A DNA stretch of 64,000 nt from Rhizobium sp. N324 (GTDB taxonomy: Bacteria > Pseudomonadota > Alphaproteobacteria > Rhizobiales > Rhizobiaceae): the NCBI RefSeq assembly GCF_001664485.1, contig NZ_CP013630.1:1801001-1865000 (forward strand). The letters run 5' to 3'. The position numbers and the translations under genes were made by a program. Shown piece by piece: positions 1 through 18,048 of the stretch; the stretch's first letter is position 1, and each line of letters starts with the position of its first letter. A model generated the notes under the pieces. That model was given only the letters and a program-made list of their open reading frames with translations. It made no database searches and was not told where the DNA came from.

Positions 1-2190
<2,190 letters not shown>

Positions 2191-2368
2191 GCACTTGATA
2201 GGGCGTGCGCTGCCATGGCGGCGCGCGCCGGTCCCACCGGGCGCCGTATCCGTGTCGCCCCGGAAGGGAAGTTTCGCCGCATCTTGCGGTTATTCTCGTT
2301 TAAGCGAGGGAGGCGGCTCCCGGGAAATTGCCGCCGACCATCGCATTTTGAGGGCGCTTTAGCCCATG

Positions 2369-2374
2369 AAGGAG
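2369..2374 (+). promoter_or_regulatory. Ribosome binding site that fixes the rpoC start
   Basis: AAGGAG lies 6 nt before the ATG at 2381. An earlier in-frame ATG at 2366 overlaps this Shine-Dalgarno sequence and would add five residues (MKETG) not expected in the family, so 2381 is preferred. Confidence 0.75.
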
Positions 2375-2380
2375 ACAGGC

Positions 2381-6589
<4,209 letters not shown>

Positions 6590-6628
6590 TCCGCGGCCCT
6601 TGCCCACCACCTGGTGGCACACGAATTG

Positions 6629-6666
6629 AAAAACCGCCCGGAGCGATCCGGGCGGTTTTTGTTTTT
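6629..6666 (+). terminator. Rho-independent terminator of rpoBC
   Basis: A 9-bp perfect stem (CCGCCCGGA / TCCGGGCGG, arms 6634-6642 and 6647-6655) with a GCGA loop is flanked by an A run on the 5' side and T5-G-T5 on the 3' side. It is a strong terminator for rpoC and may also work in the opposite direction for the small - strand gene. Confidence 0.92.
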
Positions 6667-6768
6667 GGTCTGGGTTGATCAGTCTGGGGGAGGGAGGGCC
6701 TTTCCTCCGCTTGTGCTGCCACAGCTTATGCTGCCTCTGGCGACCTGCAGCTTTCGCGGCGGCTCCCG

Positions 6769-7062
6769 TCAGTTGAAGCGGATGATCGCGACCTCGCCAT
6801 CGACGGCGCCTTGGTAGGCAGAGGCATGCGGCTCTTCGGCGGGCACCTCGGTCAGCATGCCGATCTGGTCGAGATCGGCCTCGATGAAGCCTTCCTCGGC
6901 AAGGGCGTTCAAGGCTTCCCGCACGGCGGTGTCGTCGTCAGGCGCCTTCAGCATGATGTGCAGGTCGATGCCGTCGCTGTCGTCGGACTCGTAGCCTTTG
7001 CCGATGATGATGAAGATCATCGGGCCGTCGAAATTATTGTCGTTATCAGGTGTCGTAATCAT
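6769..7062 (-). CDS. Small conserved rhizobial protein of unknown function
   Basis: The product is a 97-residue acidic protein beginning MITTPDNDNNFDGPMIF. The start was chosen because GAAGGACAG precedes this ATG at normal spacing; a longer upstream extension in the same frame is Arg-rich and looks non-coding. It has alternating hydrophobic and acidic segments (FIIIGKGYE, LHIMLKAPDDD, AVREALNALAEEGF), suggesting a small beta-alpha fold with no membrane segment or signal peptide. It is the only - strand gene inside the rpoBC/str cluster. I do not recognise a named family and assign no function. Confidence 0.75.
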   Translation of the reverse strand: MITTPDNDNNFDGPMIFIIIGKGYESDDSDGIDLHIMLKAPDDDTAVREALNALAEEGFIEADLDQIGMLTEVPAEEPHASAYQGAVDGEVAIIRFN

Positions 7063-7560
7063 CGCCTGTCCTTCGGCTCTTTGACGATTCGGTCGCTCGA
7101 ATCCTGCTGTGAGGGCCGCACGCCGCAATTGCTGATTCCTTAACTGCTTTTGCCGCGATGCCCAAGTTTTTATCTTGGTCCAAGGCCGCCATTTCGTCTA
7201 GAAGGATGAAATCAGGCCGTTAGGCCCGCAGATCAAGGCGATACGGCGAGTTTATTTCTTAACCGGCCTTGACGAGAGGGGTGGAAACCAGTAGTACCCC
7301 GGCCATCAGATCCCATGTGAGGCTTGGCTGTTCGGGGCGACGCGCCCTGAAGTTCACCTCAAACAAGGTTCTAAACGCACGTTGAAGTCATGATGCTGCA
7401 CGCACGACGCATATTTTATGCGTCCTCTGCTCCTTGTGGTCCATCTGCGGAAGCGGATCGGGCCATATTTTGCGCATTGACGGAAAGCGTGCGTCACTGC
7501 CGGAGACGGCGCGAGTTCAAGCCCGCAAGGGTACTGAGATAAAACGTAAGGGATGGTTGA
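7063..7560. other. 498-bp non-coding stretch upstream of rpsL; leader/promoter region of the str operon
   Basis: No convincing gene is present. The stretch holds the divergent control region of the small - strand gene and the long leader of rpsL. Two things stand out: a promoter-like TTGACG (7269-7274) with TAGTAC 17 bp downstream, and a perfect inverted repeat with 7-bp arms (GACGCAT-ATTTT-ATGCGTC, 7406-7424) about 135 bp before rpsL. Neither is proven functional. Confidence 0.5.
7406..7424. repeat. Perfect inverted repeat in the rpsL leader
   Basis: The arms GACGCAT and ATGCGTC are perfect over 7 bp with a 5-nt AT-only loop. It could be a protein operator or an RNA hairpin in the long 5' leader. 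It has no T tract, so it is not an ordinary terminator. Confidence 0.55.
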
Positions 7561-7932
7561 ATGCCTACCGTAAACCAGCTGATCCGCAAGCCTCGCCAGG
7601 CGAACGTAAAGCGTAACAAGGTTCCCGCACTCCAGGAGAACCCGCAGAAGCGCGGCGTTTGCACGCGCGTCTATACGACGACGCCGAAGAAGCCGAACTC
7701 GGCTCTGCGTAAGGTCGCAAAGATCCGCCTGACCAACGGCTTCGAAGTCATTGGTTACATCCCCGGCGAAGGTCACAACCTTCAGGAACACTCTGTCGTC
7801 ATGATCCGTGGCGGCCGCGTCAAGGACCTTCCGGGTGTCCGTTATCACATCATCCGCGGCGTTCTCGATACCCAGGGTGTCAAGAACCGCAAGCAGCGCC
7901 GCTCCAAGTACGGCGCGAAGCGTCCGAAGTAA
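7561..7932 (+). CDS. rpsL: 30S ribosomal protein S12
   Basis: S12 sits at the decoding centre of the small subunit and is the classical streptomycin target. The 123-residue product has the family hallmarks [13 protein letters not shown] and [13 protein letters not shown]. The lysines altered in streptomycin-resistant mutants (Lys43 and Lys88 here) are both wild type, so this copy predicts sensitivity. It is the first gene of the str operon (rpsL-rpsG-fusA-tuf) and has a long upstream leader. Confidence 0.98.
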   Translation: MPTVNQLIRKPRQANVKRNKVPALQENPQKRGVCTRVYTTTPKKPNSALRKVAKIRLTNGFEVIGYIPGEGHNLQEHSVVMIRGGRVKDLPGVRYHIIRGVLDTQGVKNRKQRRSKYGAKRPK

Positions 7933-7979
7933 TTCGGTTTTGAATAATTCGGCGCTGCGCGAGGTCCTCCGCGTGATGA

Positions 7980-8480
<501 letters not shown>

Positions 8481-8509
8481 TTCCGAACGGTATCGAAAGG
8501 CAGTCCACA

Positions 8510-10609
8510 ATGGCTCGCGAATATAAGATCGAAGACTACCGTAATTTCGGTATCATGGCGCATATCGACGCCGGCAAGACCACGACGACCGAGCGTATCC
8601 TTTATTACACCGGCAAGTCGCACAAGATCGGCGAAGTCCACGACGGCGCAGCCACCATGGACTGGATGGAGCAGGAGCAGGAGCGTGGCATCACGATCAC
8701 CTCCGCTGCCACCACGACCTTCTGGAAGGGCCGTGACGGCAAGACGCGCCGCTTCAACATCATCGACACCCCCGGCCACGTCGACTTCACCATCGAAGTC
8801 GAGCGTTCGCTGCGCGTTCTCGACGGCGCCATCGCGCTGCTCGACGCCAATGCCGGCGTCGAGCCGCAGACGGAAACCGTCTGGCGCCAGGCCGAGAAGT
8901 ACAATGTCCCGCGGATGATCTTCTGCAACAAGATGGACAAGACCGGCGCCGACTTCTACCGCTCGGTCGAGATGATCAAGACCCGTCTCGGCGCAACGGC
9001 TGTCGTGATGCAGCTGCCGATCGGTGCCGAAACCGAATTCAAGGGCGTCATCGACCTGATCGAGATGAACGCTCTCATCTGGCGCGACGAGTCGCTCGGC
9101 GCCCAGTGGGATGTCGTCGAGATCCCCGAGGACATGAAGGCCAAGGCTGAAGAATATCGCGAAAAGCTGATCGAGACGGTCGTCGACATCGACGAGGCCG
9201 CGATGGAAGCCTATCTCGAAGGCATTCTGCCCGACAACGATCAGATCCGTGCGCTCGTTCGCCGCGGCACGATCGACGTCAAGTTCCACCCGATGTTCTG
9301 CGGCACCGCCTTCAAGAACAAGGGCGTGCAGCCGCTGCTCGACGCCGTCGTCGACTACCTGCCGTCGCCGATGGATATCCCGGCGATCAAGGGCATCGAC
9401 TTCAAGACGGAAGCCGAAATCGAGCGTCATGCCGATGACAGCGAGCCGCTTTCCATGCTCGCCTTCAAGATCATGAACGACCCCTTCGTCGGTTCGCTGA
9501 CCTTTGCCCGCATCTATTCCGGCAAGCTCGAAAAGGGCGCATCGGTCATGAACACGGTCAAGGACAAGCGCGAGCGCGTCGGCCGCATGCTGCAGATGCA
9601 CTCCAACTCGCGTGAAGACATCGAAGAAGCCTTCGCAGGCGACATCGTCGCTCTCGCCGGCCTCAAAGAAACCACGACGGGCGATACGCTTTGCGATCCG
9701 CTGAAGCCGGTTATCCTCGAGCGCATGGAATTCCCCGAGCCGGTCATCCAGATCGCCATCGAGCCGAAGACCAAGGGCGACCAGGAAAAGATGGGCCTCG
9801 CGCTCAACCGCCTGGCTGCTGAAGATCCGTCCTTCCGCGTCAAGACCGACCAGGAATCCGGCCAGACCATCATCGCCGGCATGGGCGAACTGCATCTCGA
9901 CATCATCGTCGACCGCATGCGTCGCGAATTCAAGGTTGAAGCAACCGTCGGCGCGCCGCAGGTTGCCTACCGCGAAACCATCACGCGCCAGCACGAAGAA
10001 GACTACACGCACAAGAAGCAGTCCGGTGGTACCGGCCAGTTCGCGCGCGTCAAGATCGTCTTCGAACCGAACCCGGAAGGCGATGACTTCAAGTTCGAAT
10101 CGAAGATCGTCGGTGGTTCCGTTCCGAAGGAATACATCCCCGGCGTTCAGAAGGGCATCGAAAGCGTTCTGTCTTCGGGTCCGCTCGCTGGCTTCCCGAT
10201 GCTCGGCGTCAAGGCGACCCTCATCGACGGCGCCTTCCACGACGTCGACTCCTCGGTTCTCGCCTTCGAAATCGCATCGCGTGCCTGCTTCCGTGAAGCG
10301 GCCAAGAAGGCCGGCGCGCAGCTGCTCGAGCCGATGATGAAGGTCGAAGTCGTTACCCCGGAAGATTATGTCGGCGACGTCATCGGCGACCTGAACTCCC
10401 GTCGCGGTCAGATCCAGGGCCAGGAAAGCCGTGGTATCGCCGTCGTCATCAACGCGAACGTCCCGCTCGCGAACATGTTCAAGTACGTCGACAACCTGCG
10501 CTCCATGTCTCAGGGCCGCGCCCAGTACACGATGACCTTCGATCACTATTCGCCGGTCCCGTCGAACGTCGCAACAGAAATCCAGGCAAAGTATTCCGGT
10601 CAGAAGTGA
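8510..10609 (+). CDS. fusA: Elongation factor G
   Basis: EF-G is the GTPase that drives translocation on the ribosome and, with RRF, ribosome recycling. The 699-residue protein carries all G-domain motifs: [12 protein letters not shown] (P loop), the RGITI switch I segment, DTPGHVDF and NKMDK, followed by domains II-V. Only one fusA is in the window. It lies in the str operon between rpsG and tuf. Length and motifs are normal. Confidence 0.98.
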   Translation: MAREYKIEDYRNFGIMAHIDAGKTTTTERILYYTGKSHKIGEVHDGAATMDWMEQEQERGITITSAATTTFWKGRDGKTRRFNIIDTPGHVDFTIEVERSLRVLDGAIALLDANAGVEPQTETVWRQAEKYNVPRMIFCNKMDKTGADFYRSVEMIKTRLGATAVVMQLPIGAETEFKGVIDLIEMNALIWRDESLGAQWDVVEIPEDMKAKAEEYREKLIETVVDIDEAAMEAYLEGILPDNDQIRALVRRGTIDVKFHPMFCGTAFKNKGVQPLLDAVVDYLPSPMDIPAIKGIDFKTEAEIERHADDSEPLSMLAFKIMNDPFVGSLTFARIYSGKLEKGASVMNTVKDKRERVGRMLQMHSNSREDIEEAFAGDIVALAGLKETTTGDTLCDPLKPVILERMEFPEPVIQIAIEPKTKGDQEKMGLALNRLAAEDPSFRVKTDQESGQTIIAGMGELHLDIIVDRMRREFKVEATVGAPQVAYRETITRQHEEDYTHKKQSGGTGQFARVKIVFEPNPEGDDFKFESKIVGGSVPKEYIPGVQKGIESVLSSGPLAGFPMLGVKATLIDGAFHDVDSSVLAFEIASRACFREAAKKAGAQLLEPMMKVEVVTPEDYVGDVIGDLNSRRGQIQGQESRGIAVVINANVPLANMFKYVDNLRSMSQGRAQYTMTFDHYSPVPSNVATEIQAKYSGQK

Positions 10610-10677
10610 CCGGAATACCAATTGACCGATAACAAGAATTAGATCCCCTCGGGGACTAGCAAAACGGAGAGCCGAAA

Positions 10678-11853
<1,176 letters not shown>

Positions 11854-11979
11854 TTAGCGGCTGGGCCACCAGGCCCAAGGAAAGGATAGGGACGCCGATC
11901 TCGGTGTCCCTCTCGATCTTTGAAACCGGTGGCCCGCTAACGTAACTGAAGGTAAGTCGTGTCCCTGAATGGTGACACG
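11854..11979 (+). promoter_or_regulatory. Structured spacer / leader between tuf and rpsJ
   Basis: The spacer can fold into a three-part structure. Outer arms TTAGCGG-ctg-GGCCACC (11854-11870) and GGTGGCC-CGCTAA (11928-11940) pair with a 3-nt bulge. They enclose an 11-bp hairpin (11888-11911, arms AGGGACGCCGA / TCGGTGTCCCT with one G-U pair). A further hairpin, CGTGTC / GACACG (11958-11979), follows. There is no proper U tract, so an RNA leader of the S10 operon or an mRNA-stabilising structure is more likely than a simple terminator. Confidence 0.5.
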
Positions 11980-12007
11980 CGGATAACAGACACAAGGATA
12001 AAGTCGA

Positions 12008-12316
12008 ATGAACGGCCAGAATATCCGCATCCGCCTGAAGGCGTTCGATCACCGGATTCTCGATGCCTCCACGCGCGAGATCGTATCGACGGCTAAGCGC
12101 ACCGGTGCAAGCGTCCGGGGCCCCGTTCCGCTTCCGACCCGCATCGAGAAGTTTACGGTCAACCGGTCCCCGCACATCGACAAGAAGAGCCGTGAACAGT
12201 TCGAGATGCGCACGCATAAGCGCCTTCTCGATATCGTTGACCCGACCCCGCAGACGGTAGACGCGCTGATGAAGCTCGATCTCGCCGCCGGTGTCGATGT
12301 TGAGATCAAGCTCTGA
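12008..12316 (+). CDS. rpsJ: 30S ribosomal protein S10
   Basis: S10 binds the 30S head and, as NusE, also takes part in transcription antitermination with NusB. The 102-residue protein begins [19 protein letters not shown] and has the conserved GPVPLPT and THKRLLDI segments. It is the first gene of the S10 operon, preceded by AAGGAT at normal spacing and by the structured spacer after tuf. Confidence 0.98.
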   Translation: MNGQNIRIRLKAFDHRILDASTREIVSTAKRTGASVRGPVPLPTRIEKFTVNRSPHIDKKSREQFEMRTHKRLLDIVDPTPQTVDALMKLDLAAGVDVEIKL

Positions 12317-12355
12317 GACTTCGGGTCTTCGGGCTGAGTGAGAAGGATTGAACCG

Positions 12356-12997
12356 ATGCGTTCAGGTGTGATTGCACAGAAGGTGGGAATGACCCGCGTC
12401 TATAACGACGCCGGTGAGCATGTCCCGGTAACGGTACTGCGTATGGACGGCTGCCAGGTCGTCGCCACGCGCACTGTCGAAAAGAATGGCTATACCGCAG
12501 TTCAGCTCGGTGCCGGCCAGGCGAAGGTGAAGAACACGTCGAAGGCGATGCGCGGCAACTTTGCCGTTGCCAACGTCGAGCCGAAGGCCAAGGTTGCTGA
12601 ATTCCGCGTGTCGGAAGACCAGCTGCTGGAGATCGGCACGGAGATCAAGGCAGGTCACTTCGCAGCCGGTCAGCTCGTCGACGTGACGGGCACGACGATC
12701 GGTAAGGGTTTTGCCGGCGCCATGAAGCGTCACGGTTTCGGCGGTCTTCGCGCCACGCACGGTGTGTCGGTGTCGCACCGTTCGCACGGTTCGACCGGCT
12801 CGCGCCAGGACCCGGGCAAGGTTTTCAAGAACAAGAAGATGGCTGGTCACATGGGCCAGACGCGCGTCACGACGCAGAACCTTGAAGTGGTTTCGACCGA
12901 CGAAGATCGTGGTCTGATCCTGATCAAGGGTGCTGTTCCCGGTTCCAAGGGTGCCTGGATCATCGTGCGCGACGCCGTCAAGTCGGCCGCGAAGTAA
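12356..12997 (+). CDS. rplC: 50S ribosomal protein L3
   Basis: L3 is an early assembly protein of the large subunit, with a loop reaching the peptidyl transferase centre. The ATG at 12356 ([15 protein letters not shown]) was chosen over an in-frame start 18 nt upstream: it has AGAAGGA at correct spacing and gives the usual 213 residues. The central basic loop [20 protein letters not shown] contains the glutamine (in SRQDPG) that is commonly methylated. It follows rpsJ by 39 bp. Confidence 0.97.
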   Translation: MRSGVIAQKVGMTRVYNDAGEHVPVTVLRMDGCQVVATRTVEKNGYTAVQLGAGQAKVKNTSKAMRGNFAVANVEPKAKVAEFRVSEDQLLEIGTEIKAGHFAAGQLVDVTGTTIGKGFAGAMKRHGFGGLRATHGVSVSHRSHGSTGSRQDPGKVFKNKKMAGHMGQTRVTTQNLEVVSTDEDRGLILIKGAVPGSKGAWIIVRDAVKSAAK

Positions 12998-13010
12998 GGG
13001 AGCCAGATCA

Positions 13011-13631
13011 ATGGAATTCAACGTCAAGACCCTCGAGGGAAAAGACGCCGGGAAGGTTTCCCTTTCGGACGCGATTTTCGGCCTCGAGCCCCGCGAAGAC
13101 ATTCTCGCCCGCGTCATCCGCTGGCAGCTTGCCAAGAAGCAGCAGGGCACCCACAAGGCAAAGGGCCGCGCTGAAGTTTCGCGCACCGGCGCCAAGATGT
13201 ACAAGCAGAAGGGTACGGGCCGCGCCCGCCACCATTCGGCTCGCGCTCCGCAGTTCCGCGGCGGCGGCAAGGCCCACGGCCCGGTCGTCCGCAGCCACGA
13301 GCATGACCTTCCGAAGAAGGTTCGGGCGCTCGGCCTGCGTCACGCTCTTTCGGCCAAGATCAAGGCCGATGACGTCATCGTCATCGACAACCTGGTTGCT
13401 GCCGAAGCCAAGACCAAGGCTCTCGCGTCCGTATTCGAGACGCTCGGCCTGACCAACGCCCTTTTCATCGGTGGCGCAGAACTTGACGGCAACTTCAAGC
13501 TTGCAGCTCAGAACATCCCGAACATCGATGTTCTGCCGATCCAGGGCATCAACGTTTATGACATCGTGCGCCGCGGCAAGCTCGTGCTTTCCAAGGCTGC
13601 GGTTGAAGCGCTAGAGGAGCGATTCAAGTGA
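13011..13631 (+). CDS. rplD: 50S ribosomal protein L4
   Basis: L4 lines the peptide exit tunnel. In gammaproteobacteria it also represses the S10 operon. The 206-residue product starts [16 protein letters not shown], 13 bp after rplC; a longer in-frame extension that overlaps rplC has no family support. The tunnel loop with [15 protein letters not shown] is present. Its stop codon overlaps the GTG start of rplW (GTGA), implying translational coupling. Confidence 0.97.
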   Translation: MEFNVKTLEGKDAGKVSLSDAIFGLEPREDILARVIRWQLAKKQQGTHKAKGRAEVSRTGAKMYKQKGTGRARHHSARAPQFRGGGKAHGPVVRSHEHDLPKKVRALGLRHALSAKIKADDVIVIDNLVAAEAKTKALASVFETLGLTNALFIGGAELDGNFKLAAQNIPNIDVLPIQGINVYDIVRRGKLVLSKAAVEALEERFK

Positions 13632-13921
13632 CCGATCTTCGCCACTACGATGTGATCGTCTCTCCGGCGATCACCGAAAAGTCCACGCTGGTATCCGAAA
13701 ACAACCAGGTTGTTTTCAATGTCGCCAAGCAGGCGACGAAGCCGGAAATCAAGGCTGCTGTCGAGGCGCTGTTCGGCGTCAAGGTTACGGCCGTCAACAC
13801 TCTGCTGCGCAAGGGCAAGACCAAGCGGTTCCGCGGTTTCGTCGGCAAGCAGAAGGACGTGAAGAAGGCTGTTGTGACCCTGGCTGAAGGCCAGACGATC
13901 GACGTCTCCACCGGTCTCTGA
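13628..13921 (+). CDS. rplW: 50S ribosomal protein L23 (GTG start)
   Basis: L23 sits at the tunnel exit and is the docking site for trigger factor and SRP. The 97-residue protein reads [20 protein letters not shown], with the family signature around [15 protein letters not shown]. Initiation is at GTG within the GTGA overlap with rplD, preceded by GAGGAG inside rplD. rplB follows 11 bp later. Confidence 0.97.
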   Translation: MTDLRHYDVIVSPAITEKSTLVSENNQVVFNVAKQATKPEIKAAVEALFGVKVTAVNTLLRKGKTKRFRGFVGKQKDVKKAVVTLAEGQTIDVSTGL

Positions 13922-13932
13922 GGTATAAGAAA

Positions 13933-14769
13933 ATGGCATTGAAAACATTCAATCCGATCACCCCGAGCCAGCGCCAGCTGGTCATCGTCGACCGTTCGGC
14001 CCTCTACAAGGGCAAGCCGGTTAAGGCGCTGACGGAAGGCCTGACCAAGAGCGGCGGTCGTAACAACCTCGGTCGCATCACCGCCCGCTTCATCGGCGGC
14101 GGTCACAAGCGTACCTATCGCCTGATCGACTTCAAGCGTCGCAAGTTCGACGTCGAAGGCACGGTCGAGCGTATCGAATACGACCCGAACCGCACGGCGT
14201 TCATCGCGCTGGTGAACTATGCTGACGGCGAGAAGGCTTATATCCTCGCTCCTCAGCGTCTCGCTGCCGGTGACAAGGTCATCGCTTCGGAGAAGGCTGT
14301 CGACGTCAAGCCCGGCAACACCATGCCGCTGCAGTTCATCCCGGTCGGCTCCATCATCCACAACGTGGAAATGAAGCCGGGCAAGGGCGGTCAGATCGCT
14401 CGCTCCGCCGGTGGCTACGCGCAGCTCGTCGGCCGCGACCAGGGCATGGCGATCCTTCGCCTGAACTCCGGTGAACAGCGTCTCGTGCATGGCTCCTGCC
14501 TTGCTTCGATCGGCGCCGTCTCCAACCCTGACCACGCCAACATCAACGACGGCAAGGCCGGTCGTACCGTTTGGCGCGGCAAGCGTCCGCACAACCGCGG
14601 TGTCGTCATGAACCCGGTCGACCATCCGCACGGCGGTGGTGAAGGCCGGACCTCCGGTGGTCGCCATCCGGTGACACCGTGGGGCAAGCCGACCAAGGGC
14701 AAGCGCACCCGGTCGAACAAGTCGACCGACAAGATGATCATGCGCTCGCGTCATCAGCGTAAGAAGTAA
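13933..14769 (+). CDS. rplB: 50S ribosomal protein L2
   Basis: L2 is a highly conserved rRNA-binding protein required for subunit joining and peptidyl transfer. The 278-residue sequence has the conserved [18 protein letters not shown] segment near the N-terminus and the signature [14 protein letters not shown], including the essential histidine, near the C-terminus. It lies in the S10 operon between rplW and rpsS. Confidence 0.98.
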   Translation: MALKTFNPITPSQRQLVIVDRSALYKGKPVKALTEGLTKSGGRNNLGRITARFIGGGHKRTYRLIDFKRRKFDVEGTVERIEYDPNRTAFIALVNYADGEKAYILAPQRLAAGDKVIASEKAVDVKPGNTMPLQFIPVGSIIHNVEMKPGKGGQIARSAGGYAQLVGRDQGMAILRLNSGEQRLVHGSCLASIGAVSNPDHANINDGKAGRTVWRGKRPHNRGVVMNPVDHPHGGGEGRTSGGRHPVTPWGKPTKGKRTRSNKSTDKMIMRSRHQRKK

Positions 14770-14784
14770 GAGAGGAAGTCTCCA

Positions 14785-15063
14785 ATGGCTCGTTCAGTAT
14801 GGAAAGGTCCGTTCGTTGACGGCTATCTTCTCAAGAAGGCTGAGAAGGTTCGTGAAGGCGGACGCGCAGAAGTAATCAAGATCTGGAGCCGTCGCTCCAC
14901 GATCCTGCCGCAGTTCGTCGGTCTCACCTTCGGCGTCTACAACGGCAGCAAGCATATCCCGGTCAGCGTCAATGAAGACATGGTCGGCCACAAGTTCGGT
15001 GAATTCTCTCCGACCCGCACCTATTACGGTCACGGCGCGGACAAGAAGGCGAAGAGGAAGTAA
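14785..15063 (+). CDS. rpsS: 30S ribosomal protein S19
   Basis: S19 binds the 30S head near the A-site tRNA together with S13. The 92-residue product begins [16 protein letters not shown] and carries [19 protein letters not shown] and [10 protein letters not shown]. It is separated from rplB by 15 bp and from rplV by only 2 bp. Confidence 0.98.
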   Translation: MARSVWKGPFVDGYLLKKAEKVREGGRAEVIKIWSRRSTILPQFVGLTFGVYNGSKHIPVSVNEDMVGHKFGEFSPTRTYYGHGADKKAKRK

Positions 15064-15065
15064 CG

Positions 15066-15455
15066 ATGGGCAAGGCAAAAACAGAACGCCGGCTCAAGGA
15101 CAACGAAGCGCAGGCAGTCGCCCGCACGCTCCGCGTCAGCCCCCAGAAGCTCAACCTGGTTGCTGCGGCCATCCGCGGCAAGAAGGTCGAGCGCGCACTC
15201 GCTGAGCTGGAGTTCTCCCGCAAGCGTATCGCAGGCGCCGTTAAGAAGACGCTCGAATCTGCGATCGCCAACGCCGAGAACAATCACGATCTCGACGTCG
15301 ACGCACTCGTCGTCGCCGAGGCCTATGTCGGCAAGTCGATCGTCATGAAGCGTTTCCACGCTCGTGGCCGCGGTCGCGCGTCGCGCATCGAAAAGCCTTT
15401 CGCGCACCTGACGATCGTCGTTCGTGAAGTGCAGGCAGTAGAGGAGGCCGCATAA
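15066..15455 (+). CDS. rplV: 50S ribosomal protein L22
   Basis: L22 spans the large subunit and contributes a beta-hairpin to the exit tunnel, a site of macrolide-resistance mutations. The 129-residue protein contains [18 protein letters not shown] and the C-terminal [20 protein letters not shown]. Its stop overlaps the rpsC start by one base (TAATG), so the two are likely coupled in translation. Confidence 0.98.
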   Translation: MGKAKTERRLKDNEAQAVARTLRVSPQKLNLVAAAIRGKKVERALAELEFSRKRIAGAVKKTLESAIANAENNHDLDVDALVVAEAYVGKSIVMKRFHARGRGRASRIEKPFAHLTIVVREVQAVEEAA

Positions 15456-16186
15456 TGGGTCAGAAAATCAATCCAATCGGTTTCCGTCTTGGCATCAACC
15501 GTACCTGGGATAGCCGCTGGTTTGCGGACAATGCCGAGTACGGCCAGCTGCTGCACGAAGACCTGAAGATGCGTAAGTTCGTCATGAGCGAACTGAAGCA
15601 GGCCGGGATCTCCAAGGTGGTCATCGAGCGTCCGCACAAGAAGTGCCGCGTCACGATCCACTCGGCACGTCCGGGCCTGATCATCGGCCGCAAGGGCGCC
15701 GACATCGACAAGCTCCGCAAGAAGCTGTCGGATATGACCAACTCGGAAACGCACCTCAACATCGTCGAAGTGCGCAAGCCCGAAGTCGATGCGACGCTGG
15801 TCGCTCAGTCGATCGCCCAGCAGCTCGAGCGCCGTGTGGCTTTCCGTCGCGCCATGAAGCGCGCCGTTCAATCCGCAATGCGTCTTGGCGCCGAAGGCAT
15901 CAAGATCACCTGCGCCGGCCGTCTCGGCGGTGCTGAAATCGCCCGTACGGAATGGTACCGCGAAGGCCGTGTGCCGCTGCACACGCTACGCGCCGACATC
16001 GACTACGGCACGGCTGAAGCAGAAACCGCGTTCGGCATCTGCGGCATCAAGGTCTGGATCTTCAAGGGCGAAATCCTTGAGCATGATCCGATGGCTTCCG
16101 AGCGCCGTGCGATGGAAGGTGACGCCCAGGGTCCGGCAAGCCGTGATCGTGACCGCGACAGAGACCGTCGCCGCGACAACGCTTGA
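15455..16186 (+). CDS. rpsC: 30S ribosomal protein S3
   Basis: S3 forms part of the mRNA entry channel and its helicase activity. The 243-residue product has the N-terminal [13 protein letters not shown], a KH domain with the [10 protein letters not shown] loop (GxxG class), and a basic/acidic C-terminal tail rich in Arg-Asp pairs ([15 protein letters not shown]) that varies between species. It starts within the stop codon of rplV. Confidence 0.98.
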   Translation: MGQKINPIGFRLGINRTWDSRWFADNAEYGQLLHEDLKMRKFVMSELKQAGISKVVIERPHKKCRVTIHSARPGLIIGRKGADIDKLRKKLSDMTNSETHLNIVEVRKPEVDATLVAQSIAQQLERRVAFRRAMKRAVQSAMRLGAEGIKITCAGRLGGAEIARTEWYREGRVPLHTLRADIDYGTAEAETAFGICGIKVWIFKGEILEHDPMASERRAMEGDAQGPASRDRDRDRDRRRDNA

Positions 16187-16222
16187 TAGCGCGCGTGGCA
16201 GAGAAGTTCGGAGAATAAGAAA

Positions 16223-16636
16223 ATGTTGCAGCCAAAGCGTACCAAGTACCGCAAGCAGTTCAAGGGCCGCATCAAGGGCGTCGCCAAGGGCGGTTCTGAC
16301 CTGGCATTCGGCGAATTCGGCCTGAAGGCACAGGAACCCAACCGCGTCAATGCGCGCGAGATCGAAGCGGCCCGCCGCGCGATCACGCGTTATATGAAGC
16401 GCGCCGGCCGTGTATGGATCCGCGTGTTCCCGGACGTTCCGGTAACCGCAAAGCCGACCGAAGTCCGCATGGGTAAGGGTAAGGGCTCCGTTGAATACTG
16501 GGCATGCAAGGTCAAGCCCGGCCGTATGATGTTCGAGATCGACGGTGTCAGCGAAGAAATCGCCCGTGAGGCGCTTCGTCTCGGCTCTGCCAAGCTCTCG
16601 GTCAAGACGCGCTTCGTTCAGCGCATTGCAGAGTAA
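16223..16636 (+). CDS. rplP: 50S ribosomal protein L16
   Basis: L16 organises the A-site tRNA binding region of the large subunit. The 137-residue sequence begins [19 protein letters not shown] and contains [22 protein letters not shown], the family signature including the hydroxylatable arginine loop. It follows rpsC by 36 bp and precedes rpmC by 12 bp. Confidence 0.98.
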   Translation: MLQPKRTKYRKQFKGRIKGVAKGGSDLAFGEFGLKAQEPNRVNAREIEAARRAITRYMKRAGRVWIRVFPDVPVTAKPTEVRMGKGKGSVEYWACKVKPGRMMFEIDGVSEEIAREALRLGSAKLSVKTRFVQRIAE

Positions 16637-16648
16637 GGGATTGAGCTC

Positions 16649-16849
16649 ATGAAAGCCTCAGATGTTCGCGGGTTCACCGCCGACCAACTCAAGGACGAGC
16701 TTGCCAAGCTGAAGAAGGAGCAGTTCAACCTGCGCTTCCAGAAGGCGACCGGCCAGCTCGAAAAGTCCTCGCGCATCAACGAAGTCCGCAAGGACATCGC
16801 CCGCGTGAAAACCATTGCCCGCCAGAAGGCGGCAGAAGTTAAGGCCTAA
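16649..16849 (+). CDS. rpmC: 50S ribosomal protein L29
   Basis: L29 is a small two-helix protein near the tunnel exit, next to L23, contributing to the trigger factor/SRP docking area. The 66-residue product is [20 protein letters not shown] with the conserved [17 protein letters not shown] segment. It lies between rplP and rpsQ with 12-bp gaps on both sides. Confidence 0.97.
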   Translation: MKASDVRGFTADQLKDELAKLKKEQFNLRFQKATGQLEKSSRINEVRKDIARVKTIARQKAAEVKA

Positions 16850-16861
16850 AGGAAGAAAAAT

Positions 16862-17101
16862 ATGCCGAAGCGCATCCTGCAGGGCGTCGTCGTTGGCGAC
16901 AAGAACGAGAAGACGGTAGTGGTTCGCGTCGAGCGTCGTTTCGCTCACCCGCTACTCCAGAAGACCGTTCGTCGTTCCAAGAAGTACAAGGCCCACGACG
17001 AGAACAACCAGTACAAGATTGGCGATACCGTATCCATCGAGGAATGCGCGCCGATCTCCAAGGACAAGCGCTGGACGGTAATTTCCGCCCAGGGTCAGTA
17101 A
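16862..17101 (+). CDS. rpsQ: 30S ribosomal protein S17
   Basis: S17 is a primary 16S rRNA binding protein with an OB fold. The 79-residue protein has the conserved [20 protein letters not shown] start and the [18 protein letters not shown] end. It is the last gene of the S10 set; a 257-bp spacer with a terminator-like hairpin separates it from rplN. Confidence 0.97.
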   Translation: MPKRILQGVVVGDKNEKTVVVRVERRFAHPLLQKTVRRSKKYKAHDENNQYKIGDTVSIEECAPISKDKRWTVISAQGQ

Positions 17102-17157
17102 ACAGAATTTCGTGCGAGGCCTTGCGTCTCGCCGAAATATCTGTATGAAGCAGCGTC

Positions 17158-17186
17158 AGAACGCTCGAATGCCGGGCGTTCTTTTG
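17158..17186 (+). terminator. Terminator-like hairpin in the rpsQ-rplN spacer
   Basis: The arms AGAACGC (17158-17164) and GCGTTCT (17176-17182) are perfect, with an 11-nt loop, and a short T run ends at 17185. It is weaker than the rpoC or rplQ terminators. It may reduce readthrough from the S10 genes into the spc genes, whose own promoter would lie in the following 170 bp. Confidence 0.5.
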
Positions 17187-17358
17187 CTTTGAGCGCACGG
17201 AAGGTCCTTCGGGAAACCACCCTGGCACGATCGATCCCGCGCTATTCAGCTATTGCCGCGTCTGTGCTGCCGTTACGGCAGTTCGGCCGGCGAAATTTTC
17301 ATAAGCCGGAGTAGGGGGCTAGCCCAACCATTCCGGTAAACCAAGAAGGCGACCTGAT

Positions 17359-17727
17359 ATGATTCAGATGCAAACAAACCTCGACGTCGCGGATAATTCC
17401 GGCGCACGTCGTGTCATGTGCATCAAGGTGCTGGGCGGCTCGAAGCGCAAGTATGCCTCGATCGGCGACGTCATCGTCGTTTCGATCAAGGAAGCGATCC
17501 CGCGCGGCCGTGTGAAGAAGGGTGACGTGATGAAGGCGGTTGTCGTTCGCACCGCCAAGGACATCCGTCGTCCGGATGGCTCTGTCATCCGCTTCGACAC
17601 CAACGCAGCAGTCCTCATCGACAACAAGAAAGAGCCGATCGGCACCCGTATCTTCGGACCGGTTCCGCGCGAACTTCGCGCCAAGAACCACATGAAGATC
17701 ATCTCGCTGGCTCCCGAAGTACTGTAA
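17359..17727 (+). CDS. rplN: 50S ribosomal protein L14
   Basis: L14 lies at the subunit interface and is the docking site for the silencing factor RsfS. The 122-residue product begins [20 protein letters not shown] and ends with [19 protein letters not shown], both highly conserved. It opens the spc gene set after a 257-bp spacer. Confidence 0.98.
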   Translation: MIQMQTNLDVADNSGARRVMCIKVLGGSKRKYASIGDVIVVSIKEAIPRGRVKKGDVMKAVVVRTAKDIRRPDGSVIRFDTNAAVLIDNKKEPIGTRIFGPVPRELRAKNHMKIISLAPEVL

Positions 17728-17739
17728 GGAGCGGAAGCG

Positions 17740-18048
17740 ATGCAGAAGATTCGTAAGGGCGACAAGGTCGTCATGCTCGCTGGCAAGGACAAGGGCCGTA
17801 CCGGCGAAGTTGTCCAGGTCATGCCGAAGGAAGATCGTGCCGTTGTTCGTGGCGTCAACGTCGTCAAGCGCCACCAGCGCCAGACGCAGACCCAGGAAGC
17901 CGGCATCATCAACAAGGAAGCCCCGGTTCACCTCTCCAACGTTGCAATCATCGACAAGGACGGCAAGCCGACCCGCGTCGGTTTCAAGGTTGTTGACGGC
18001 AAGAAGGTCCGTGTGGCCAAGCGTTCTGGAGAAGTGATCGATGGCTGA
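17740..18048 (+). CDS. rplX: 50S ribosomal protein L24
   Basis: L24 initiates 50S assembly through a KOW-type domain. The 102-residue protein starts [20 protein letters not shown], the typical KOW motif, and contains [10 protein letters not shown]. It is 12 bp after rplN. Its last 8 bases overlap the rplE start (ATGGCTGA). Confidence 0.98.
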   Translation: MQKIRKGDKVVMLAGKDKGRTGEVVQVMPKEDRAVVRGVNVVKRHQRQTQTQEAGIINKEAPVHLSNVAIIDKDGKPTRVGFKVVDGKKVRVAKRSGEVIDG

